Origin: Candidatus Cloacimonadota bacterium
Lineage (GTDB): Bacteria; Cloacimonadota; Cloacimonadia; Cloacimonadales; Cloacimonadaceae
Assembly: GCA_017995495.1 (NCBI GenBank)
Contig: JAGOIS010000001.1
Span: forward strand, 1-11,501
Direction: 5' to 3'
Length of the DNA: 11,501 bases
The notes below the pieces were generated by a model that saw only the letters and a list, made by a program, of their open reading frames with translations, did no database searches and was not told the origin of the DNA. Positions 6,898 through 11,501 of the stretch are shown piece by piece (the first letter of the stretch is position 1; the number at the start of each line of letters is the position of its first letter). Both the position numbers and the translations under genes were made by a program.

Positions 6898-7731
6898 TTG
6901 CCGTCTGGAAGCCTGTATCTGGTCCCGGTGCCGATAGGAAACCTGGCCGACATCACCCTGCGGGCGCTGGATACTCTGAACAGAGTGGACCTGATCGCGG
7001 CCGAAGACACGCGCAAGACCAGTTTCCTGCTCTCCAAACACCAGATCAAGCCAAGCAGGCTGATCAGCCTGCACAAATACAACGAAAAAAAGCGCCTGGC
7101 GGAAATCCTCGCGTGGCTGGCCGAGGGGAAGGACATCGCTGTCGTTTCCGATGCCGGCAGCCCGGGGATTTCCGACCCGGCCACATTATTGGTCCGGGAA
7201 GCGATCCAAGCAGGATATAAGGTGATCCCCCTGCCCGGGGCGACAGCCCTGATACCCGCCCTGACCGCTTCAGGACTGGACACGGGGAGCTTTCTCTTTC
7301 TGGGATTTCTGCCCCTTAAACAGAAGGACCGCAAAGAACGGATCGGGCAGATCAAATCCTGCGTCCACACAGTTGTCCTCTATGAAGCACCCCATCGGCT
7401 CAGGCAGACTTTGCAGGACATTTATCAGCTCTGCGGTGACCGAGAGGTCTGCCTGGCCCGCGAGATCAGCAAACTCCACGAGGAATTTATCCGCGCCAGA
7501 CTGAAAGACATCCTGGCGGATCATCAACCGACGGAGAAGGGGGAATTTGTAGTTCTGATCGAGGCTGCCCCACCCCAGGCCGAATATTCGGAAGCAGAGA
7601 TCCGGGATTTCATCGCTGGAGTTCCAGCTTCCGGGATCAGCAGCAGAGAGCTGGCGGCAGAGGTTTCCCAGCGCTTCGGGATCAGCCGGAATCGGGCTTA
7701 TCAATTGATCCTCGGGGTCAGAACAGCGTAA
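6898..7731 (+). CDS. rsmI: 16S rRNA (cytidine-1402 2'-O)-methyltransferase RsmI
   Basis: A 277-residue SAM-dependent methyltransferase of the tetrapyrrole-methylase (SpoU-unrelated) fold that modifies C1402 in the decoding centre of 16S rRNA. Family motifs in order: LYLVPVPIGNLADITLRAL (7-25), AAEDTRKT (34-41), VSDAGSPGISDPA (83-95), PLPGATALIPALTASGL (111-127), FLFLGFLPLK (132-141), LYEAPHRL (161-168), LAREISKLHEEF (186-197) and KGEFVVLIE (214-222). A small C-terminal helical region (230-277) is typical. The start is TTG at 6898: AGGAG (6888-6892), formed at the kbl stop codon, is 5 nt upstream, and the N-terminal motif begins seven residues in. The frame stays open further upstream inside kbl, but that part is kbl read in another phase. 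The gene begins 8 nt after kbl and ends 1 nt before the next gene, so an operon is likely. Confidence 0.95.
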   Translation: MPSGSLYLVPVPIGNLADITLRALDTLNRVDLIAAEDTRKTSFLLSKHQIKPSRLISLHKYNEKKRLAEILAWLAEGKDIAVVSDAGSPGISDPATLLVREAIQAGYKVIPLPGATALIPALTASGLDTGSFLFLGFLPLKQKDRKERIGQIKSCVHTVVLYEAPHRLRQTLQDIYQLCGDREVCLAREISKLHEEFIRARLKDILADHQPTEKGEFVVLIEAAPPQAEYSEAEIRDFIAGVPASGISSRELAAEVSQRFGISRNRAYQLILGVRTA

Positions 7732-7732
7732 C

Positions 7733-8368
7733 ATGAAACCCACCCTGATCTGCGATTTCGACGGCACTGTCGCCGATTCCATAACCAAGATCCTGGAATT
7801 GATCAATCTCCTCGCCCCGCGTTTTGGCTATCAAACCATCAACCCTGAATTGTTTGAGCAGATCCGCGACCTGCCTCTCGCCAAGGGCTGCAAGGCGCTC
7901 AATTTTCCCCTGTATAAGATCGGAAAGGCCATCTCCATGGTTTTGCATGAATACCGCAGGATAGTGCCGGATCTGGAACCCTGTCCCGGAGTGATCCCCG
8001 TTCTGCAAAAGCTGAAAGACGAGGGCTATTCTCTGGCCCTGATCAGCTCCAACCACACTGAAAACCTGCAGGCCTGGCTGGAACACCATCAGGTCCATTG
8101 TTTCGACTGGTTCGAAGGCACGAACGGCATCCTCCTCAAGCATAAAAGCATCCGCGCGCAGATCCGCAAACACAGGCTGGAAAGGAACAGGACACTATAC
8201 TTGGGAGACGAGGTCAGGGACATCAAAGCCGCGCGCCACAACCGGCTGAAGGTCGTCAGCGTGACCTGGGGCCTGCATTCGGAGCAAAACCTGCGCGGCC
8301 ACTCTCCAGACTGGCTGGTTAATCGCCCGGAAGAGCTTCTCGACATTGTGCCCAAATTCCTTTCCTGA
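7733..8368 (+). CDS. HAD-superfamily phosphatase, phosphoglycolate-phosphatase-like
   Basis: A 211-residue soluble hydrolase of HAD subfamily I. Motif I is CDFDGTVADS (7-16) with the nucleophile Asp8 and acid/base Asp10; motif II is LISSNH (103-108, Ser105 or Ser106); the motif III lysine is Lys136 or Lys138 (LLKHKS); motif IV is YLGDEVRDIKAA (156-167). The helical cap lies between residues about 17 and 80. The layout is that of phosphoglycolate phosphatase (Gph) and pyrophosphatase PpaX-like enzymes; the substrate cannot be told from sequence alone. It starts 1 nt after the rsmI stop with no strong ribosome binding site of its own, so it probably depends on translation coming from rsmI. Confidence 0.88.
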   Translation: MKPTLICDFDGTVADSITKILELINLLAPRFGYQTINPELFEQIRDLPLAKGCKALNFPLYKIGKAISMVLHEYRRIVPDLEPCPGVIPVLQKLKDEGYSLALISSNHTENLQAWLEHHQVHCFDWFEGTNGILLKHKSIRAQIRKHRLERNRTLYLGDEVRDIKAARHNRLKVVSVTWGLHSEQNLRGHSPDWLVNRPEELLDIVPKFLS

Positions 8369-8475
8369 AAAGGATCTGAAAGCGCGCGCTGATTGTTCTG
8401 GACAAAAAACAAGGCCTCCGGTTATGTGCCCATACTGAAGTTTATTATAACTGGATACAAACAATAAGGATGAAA

Positions 8476-10374
8476 ATGATGAAACAGACACTCTTGATCA
8501 TTCTCTCGTTGCTGGGTCTTCTGGCCATGTTGTCAGCCGTACCGCGCAATCTGGTGGTGGTGGAGGTTGCCACAGGCACCTGGTGCCAATACTGCCCCGG
8601 AGCGGCCATGGGCTGCCACGACCTGCTCGTGAATGGACATCCCGTCGCCATTATCAAAAACCATGATGGGGATAATTACGCCAACGTATATTCCAACGCC
8701 CGCAACAGCTTTTACAACCCAAGCGGCATACCCTGCGCCTGGTTTGACGGCTTGAATGCTGTGAGCGGCGGCAATGCCACCACTTCCATGTATCCTCAGT
8801 ATTTATCCAAGGTCAACGCGCGCAAGAACGTGCCTTCGAAATACACTCTCAGCGCCACAGGAAGCATGACGGGCAACCAGATCGCTTTTGATGTGAAAAT
8901 TGCCAAGCCGGAAGACGACGCAAACACCAACGTGAAGCTGCACGCTGTTATCACCGAATCCCACATCAACCAGGTGTGGCAAAACCAGACCACGCTTGAA
9001 AACGTGAACCGCCTGATGGTCCCCAACCAGAACGGCACCCCCATCAGCCTGGCCACAGGGGACAGCCTATCAGTCAATCTGAGTTTCACCCCCAATCCTG
9101 CCTGGGTTCTGAACAACCTCGAAATAGTGATCTTCCTGCAGAACATGACCTCCAAGGAAATCCTGCAGGGTGTGAAATATTCCCTGCCCGGCCTGATCGG
9201 CGCCTATCCCGTCTCGCACGAATATCTGGAATTCCCGGATACGTATCTGACCGGATCGGCCACCATCCCCGTCACGATCTCCAATTACCTCGCCGCCCCG
9301 GCTCTTGGCACTGTTGCCATTGATAACCCGGTCTTTGGCGTCAGCATCGAATCCTTCGAAATCCCGGGCAATTCCTCCATCACTGCGGATGTAACCTTCA
9401 CACCCGCTGCCGCTCAAGATTACACTGGCATCCTCACCATCACCAGCAACCTGAACAATCATAACAACATCAGCATCCCCCTTTCCGGTACTGGTTTCCA
9501 CAACGTCGCGCCCACAGCCAGCAATGTGGTGATAACCGGCCCTCCGGTGTGGAATCAGGAACTGACGGCCACCTATGAGTTCAACGACGCGGACGGCAAC
9601 AGCGAAGGTAACTCCGGCTACCAATGGTACAGGATGATGAACAACCAGCCCGAAGAGATAGCCGGGGCTGATGGCATCAAATACATCACCACTGAGTTGG
9701 ATATGGGCTGGCCGCTGGCTGTGAAGGTCACACCGGTGGATCAGTATGGAATGGCCGGAATCCCTGTCATGAGCTCAAACACCATCCCCATTGAAGAACT
9801 TCCCCCGCCCCAAAATCTGCAGGCGGAGATCACTCCTCCGCACAACGTGGTCCTCACCTGGGATCCTCCCCAACACTTTGGCGGCAAGGGATTGGTGGGT
9901 TACCGCGTTTTCCGTGATGCAGCCGCCATCACCACGATCACCAACCCGGGCACCCTCACCTACACCGATGGCAACGTTGCGGTGGGTGTTCACGAATACT
10001 GGGTCTGCACCGTGTTCAACAATCCCATGATGATTTCAATCCCCTCAAATGTTGTCAATGTGGACATGCCGGTGGCAAACGATGACCAGATCGCTCCAGC
10101 GGAAATATCTGTGGTTGTGAGTCCCAACCCCTTCAACAGCTCCACCGGGATCAGCATCCAGAGCAAGGCTGGCGCCGGGATCGAATTTACCATCTACAAC
10201 CTCCGCGGACAATTGGTGAAGAGTTTCGAACTCACAGCCGACATGACCGGAACCGCGGGGCTCAGCTGGGATGGCACCGACCGGCTTGGAAACCTGGTGA
10301 ACAGCGGAGTCTATCACTATCGGATGTCCAGCGCAGGAAGGCTCATCAACGGCCGTATAGTGCTATTGAAGTAA
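8476..10374 (+). CDS. Exported Omp28-like thioredoxin-fold protein with ASPM-like, Ig, Fn3 and sorting domains
   Basis: A 632-residue protein. Numbering from the ATG at 8476: signal peptide 1-21; residues about 22-240 resemble Omp28-related proteins, with a thioredoxin-like CxxC (GTWCQYCPGA, Cys37 and Cys40) and SGIPCAWFDG (83-92), where Ile-Pro is the expected cis-Pro site; residues 256-341 are an ASPM/choice-of-anchor-D-type beta domain ending FTPAAAQDYTGILTITS and PLSGTG; residues 345-438 are an Ig-like domain (FNDADGNSEGNSGYQWYRM); residues 443-530 an Fn3 domain; residues 545-632 a FlgD-like/T9SS type A tail (SPNPFNSST, TIYNLRGQLV, WDGTDRLGNLVNSGVYHYRM). It is likely secreted or surface-attached; a disulfide-active role is possible but unproven. 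AAGGA (8466-8470) lies 5 nt before the ATG at 8476 and 8 nt before that at 8479; the ATG at 8470 overlaps it. An intrinsic terminator follows. Confidence 0.85.
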   Translation: MMKQTLLIILSLLGLLAMLSAVPRNLVVVEVATGTWCQYCPGAAMGCHDLLVNGHPVAIIKNHDGDNYANVYSNARNSFYNPSGIPCAWFDGLNAVSGGNATTSMYPQYLSKVNARKNVPSKYTLSATGSMTGNQIAFDVKIAKPEDDANTNVKLHAVITESHINQVWQNQTTLENVNRLMVPNQNGTPISLATGDSLSVNLSFTPNPAWVLNNLEIVIFLQNMTSKEILQGVKYSLPGLIGAYPVSHEYLEFPDTYLTGSATIPVTISNYLAAPALGTVAIDNPVFGVSIESFEIPGNSSITADVTFTPAAAQDYTGILTITSNLNNHNNISIPLSGTGFHNVAPTASNVVITGPPVWNQELTATYEFNDADGNSEGNSGYQWYRMMNNQPEEIAGADGIKYITTELDMGWPLAVKVTPVDQYGMAGIPVMSSNTIPIEELPPPQNLQAEITPPHNVVLTWDPPQHFGGKGLVGYRVFRDAAAITTITNPGTLTYTDGNVAVGVHEYWVCTVFNNPMMISIPSNVVNVDMPVANDDQIAPAEISVVVSPNPFNSSTGISIQSKAGAGIEFTIYNLRGQLVKSFELTADMTGTAGLSWDGTDRLGNLVNSGVYHYRMSSAGRLINGRIVLLK

Positions 10375-10419
10375 CAGGTCAACAGGCCAGCTTCGAGCTG
10401 TTCTGGCTATATCTTGATC

Positions 10420-10450
10420 AACCCCGGACCCTGTGTGCCGGGGTTTTCTT
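10420..10450 (+). terminator. Intrinsic terminator after the Omp28-like gene
   Basis: AACCCCGG (10420-10427) pairs perfectly with CCGGGGTT (10438-10445) over a 10-nt loop, and the stem runs into TTTTCTT (10444-10450). It lies 45 bp after the stop codon and closes the coding part of the window. Confidence 0.82.
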
Positions 10451-10538
10451 TCACCGGGAAAACATTCATCCGGATCGGAACCAGAGGTGGTATCCGTCCT
10501 GAAGCGCGCAGGTCATTTTCAGTACTCCTTGGCTCAGG

Positions 10539-10645
10539 TTTGGCTCATGTTCAGATAGAGTGGGTTGGAGTTCCGTCATCCCCGCGCCGTCATCCCAGCG
10601 AAGGTTGGGATCCAGATCTTAGTTATCCCGGCATGTTCGGACCAC
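10539..10645 (+). repeat. Direct repeat A, copy 1
   Basis: The stretch beginning TTTGGCTCATGTTCAGATAG is repeated almost exactly at 11233-11325. This copy has a tandem 14-bp duplication, CCGTCATCCCCGCG (10573-10586) next to CCGTCATCCCAGCG (10587-10600), where the other copy has only one unit. Inside it is the dyad ATCCCA-N8-TGGGAT (10592-10611), a shape like the short dispersed palindromes of the form CGTCAT-CCC...GGG-ATCC seen in many genomes. It leads without a break into a GTAG-type hairpin doublet. Confidence 0.9.
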
Positions 10646-10701
10646 TAGCGCATGATGCCAATCATGCGGGGCCAGGACGCAGCATTGGAATGCTGCGCTA
10701 C
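10646..10701 (+). repeat. REP/BIME-like hairpin doublet, isolated copy
   Basis: This is the same doublet as at 11326-11384, but 56 bp long. The first base of the left GTAG foot is lost (context CCACTAGCG) and the linker between the hairpins is 9 rather than 11 nt. The left hairpin CGCATGAT-GCCA-ATCATGCG and right hairpin CGCAGCATT-GG-AATGCTGCG are both intact, and the right half ends in CTAC, the complement of GTAG. Confidence 0.88.
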
Positions 10702-10840
10702 GGGCCAGCCTGAGCGTGGATGTCGGGCCAAAGTCCGGCTCATGTCCAGGCGATGGCTGGATCCGCCCATAACCCTGGCGTGGCTTGGGGATAAGCGGAG
10801 CATTGAGGGTCGGGGAGGGATGAAGCAACACAGGGGCAAA

Positions 10841-11186
10841 TTCACCTATTCACAACTCTTCAAAATAGCTTGTGAATAGGTTAAAGCCATACATAACAGT
10901 ATGTTAAGCCCACCTATTCACAAAAAATCGTTACTCCACTCCCCCCGCCTTGAATGAAACGTATCCACCGATGCTAATGCAGTTATCTTGATATATATAT
11001 TGATTATACCTATTTTATATATTATATAATTTTATTTTTATATTATAGCATATACCCTAAGGCAAACCTGCTGCAGGAGCAGGGGGGAAGGAGTAGCGAA
11101 AATCTGTGAATAGGTGGGGTTATTTATATGTCCCACATGATCTTAACCTATTCACAAGCTATTTTGTAGGGTTGTGAATAGGTGAA
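10841..11186. repeat. 346-bp nested inverted-repeat element with six copies of an 11-mer
   Basis: The left arm 10841-10922 and right arm 11105-11186 are both 82 nt and in inverted orientation. In register they give an outer 44-bp match (10841-10884 against 11143-11186, 42 of 44 identical), a diverged 24-nt spacer, and an inner 14-bp perfect match (10909-10922 against 11105-11118). The 11-mer ACCTATTCACA occurs at 10844-10854 (+), 10871-10881 (-), 10912-10922 (+), 11105-11115 (-), 11146-11156 (+) and 11173-11183 (-). Each outer 44-mer can also fold alone as a 12-bp stem with a 14-nt loop. The centre is AT-rich. No gene is inside. It could be a MITE-like non-autonomous element, or a replication or protein-binding locus; I saw no clear target-site duplication. 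Confidence 0.9.
10981..11055. other. AT-rich core of the nested inverted-repeat element
   Basis: About 75 bp with roughly 13% G+C, including 37 consecutive A/T bases (11011-11047), inside a GC-rich neighbourhood. Such a tract melts easily. It contains promoter-like strings such as TTGATA-N17-TATTTT (10988-11016), but in sequence this AT-rich these are expected by chance. Flanking bases inside the arms (10923-10980 and 11056-11104) are GC-richer and show no further pairing that I could find. Confidence 0.8.
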
Positions 11187-11198
11187 AAGCCAAAGTAA

Positions 11199-11235
11199 AG
11201 CCGCCCCTTGCGAGGCGGCTTGGTTGTTCATTTTT
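11199..11235 (+). terminator. GC-rich hairpin with weak T-tract
   Basis: AGCCGCC (11199-11205) pairs with GGCGGCT (11214-11220) over an 8-nt loop. A T-rich but interrupted stretch follows (TGGTTGTTCATTTTT). It has the shape of an intrinsic terminator, but no upstream gene needs one; it would only make sense if the inverted-repeat element is transcribed rightward. Confidence 0.35.
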
Positions 11236-11325
11236 GGCTCATGTTCAGATAGAGTGGGTTGGAGTTCCGTCATCCCAGCGAAGGTTGGGATCCAGATCTT
11301 CGTTATCCCGGCATGTTCGGACCAC
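11233..11325 (+). repeat. Direct repeat A, copy 2
   Basis: This matches 10539-10645 nearly base for base. It lacks the 14-bp tandem duplication and has C instead of A in the GTTATCCC context. It ends in GGACCAC and runs straight into the first tandem hairpin doublet, exactly as copy 1 does. The two copies are in direct orientation about 690 bp apart and bracket the nested inverted-repeat element. Confidence 0.9.
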
Positions 11326-11384
11326 GTAGCGCATGATGCCAATCATGCGGGGGGCCAGGACGCAGCATTGGAATGCTGCGCTAC
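11326..11384 (+). repeat. REP/BIME-like hairpin doublet, tandem unit 1
   Basis: A 59-bp unit: a left 24-mer starting GTAG with hairpin CGCATGAT-GCCA-ATCATGCG, an 11-nt linker GGGGGCCAGGA, and a right 24-mer that on the minus strand also starts GTAG, with hairpin CGCAGCATT-GG-AATGCTGCG. The two 24-mers agree at 19 of 24 positions when aligned in the same orientation. A 16-nt spacer (11385-11400) leads to the next unit. Confidence 0.92.
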
Positions 11385-11400
11385 ACGTGGTGTTCAGTCT

Positions 11401-11459
11401 GTAGCGCATGATGCCAATCATCCGGGGGGCCAGGACGCAGCATTGGAATGCTGCGCTAC
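11401..11459 (+). repeat. REP/BIME-like hairpin doublet, tandem unit 2
   Basis: Identical to the preceding 59-bp unit except for one G-to-C change at 11422, which breaks a pair in the left stem. It begins 75 bp after unit 1, and the 15-nt spacer after it (11460-11474) differs from the first spacer by one missing base. Confidence 0.92.
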
Positions 11460-11474
11460 ACGTGTGTTCAGTCT

Positions 11475-11501
11475 GTAGCGCATGATGCCAATCATGCGGG
11501 G
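11475..11501 (+). repeat. REP/BIME-like hairpin doublet, tandem unit 3, cut by window end
   Basis: The GTAG foot and the complete left hairpin are present 74 bp after the start of unit 2, with the G restored in the stem. The window ends in the linker, so the array probably continues to the right. Confidence 0.9.

Larger units (their letters stand above)
10375..11501. other. Repeat-rich non-coding region, 1.1 kb
   Basis: No frame here has a ribosome binding site, family motif or natural composition. Open frames that translate to strings such as AHDANHAG and DAALECCAT are simply the palindromic repeats read as protein. In order: terminator; unexplained 10451-10538; direct repeat copy 1 (10539-10645) with hairpin doublet 1 (10646-10701); unexplained GC-rich 10702-10840; nested inverted-repeat element (10841-11186); a GC-rich hairpin (11199-11220); direct repeat copy 2 (11233-11325); then tandem hairpin doublets to the window end. 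Confidence 0.8.

Noticed and set aside
8381..8390. AGCGCGCGCT palindrome after the HAD gene
   Set aside because: A short self-complementary string with no loop or T-tract; nothing supports a terminator or operator.
10841..11186. Insertion sequence with a transposase
   Set aside because: The arms look like terminal inverted repeats but the interior has no coding frame and no clear target-site duplication, so at most it is non-autonomous.
11182..11478. Open frames in the right-hand region giving repetitive peptides such as AHDANHAG and DAALECCAT
   Set aside because: They are the hairpin doublets read in frame; no ribosome binding site, and the same peptide appears wherever the repeat appears.
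11326..11501. CRISPR array
   Set aside because: The period is regular but the spacers are nearly identical to each other and the repeat unit is a 59-bp double hairpin; no cas genes are present.

Overview
The window looks like a chromosomal piece of a Gram-negative, diderm bacterium with moderate GC content. Two exported proteins end in the FlgD-like, type A sorting tail used by type IX secretion (T9SS) and related systems. Two others have lipoprotein signal peptides. Together these traits suggest the Fibrobacterota-Chlorobiota-Bacteroidota neighbourhood; Cloacimonadota is my best guess, from protein style only. No marker gene here fixes the phylum.

Left part (1-5063): a YitT-family membrane protein cut by the window edge; a convergent exported cyclophilin with a sorting tail; a 378-bp gap; a lipoprotein with two LEA14/WHy-like domains; an 88-residue unknown on the minus strand; a short lipoprotein whose end overlaps an EamA/DMT transporter. 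A strong ribosome binding site in front of a three-codon ORF lies just ahead of the short lipoprotein.

Middle part (5106-8368): secG, then 16 bp later a class II tRNA-Leu whose anticodon reads AAG, then a good intrinsic terminator. Next is a tight cluster of kbl (glycine C-acetyltransferase), rsmI (16S rRNA 2'-O-methyltransferase, TTG start) and a HAD phosphatase. The junctions are 8 bp and 1 bp, so these three are probably one transcript.

Right part (8476-10451): a large exported multidomain protein with an Omp28-like thioredoxin-fold front (CxxC), an ASPM-like domain, Ig-like and Fn3 modules and a sorting tail, closed by an intrinsic terminator.

The last 1.05 kb has no credible gene but is highly structured. 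(1) A 346-bp element (10841-11186) with 82-nt imperfect inverted arms carries six identical, strictly alternating copies of the 11-mer ACCTATTCACA around a very AT-rich core; the 9-mer inside it is one base from the DnaA box consensus. (2) Direct repeats of about 150 bp flank this element. (3) Each direct repeat runs into a 59-bp REP/BIME-like doublet: two related GTAG-footed hairpins in inverted orientation, whose differences are compensatory base-pair changes. The doublet then repeats in tandem at 74-75 bp intervals to the window end. These structures are the most unusual content of the window.
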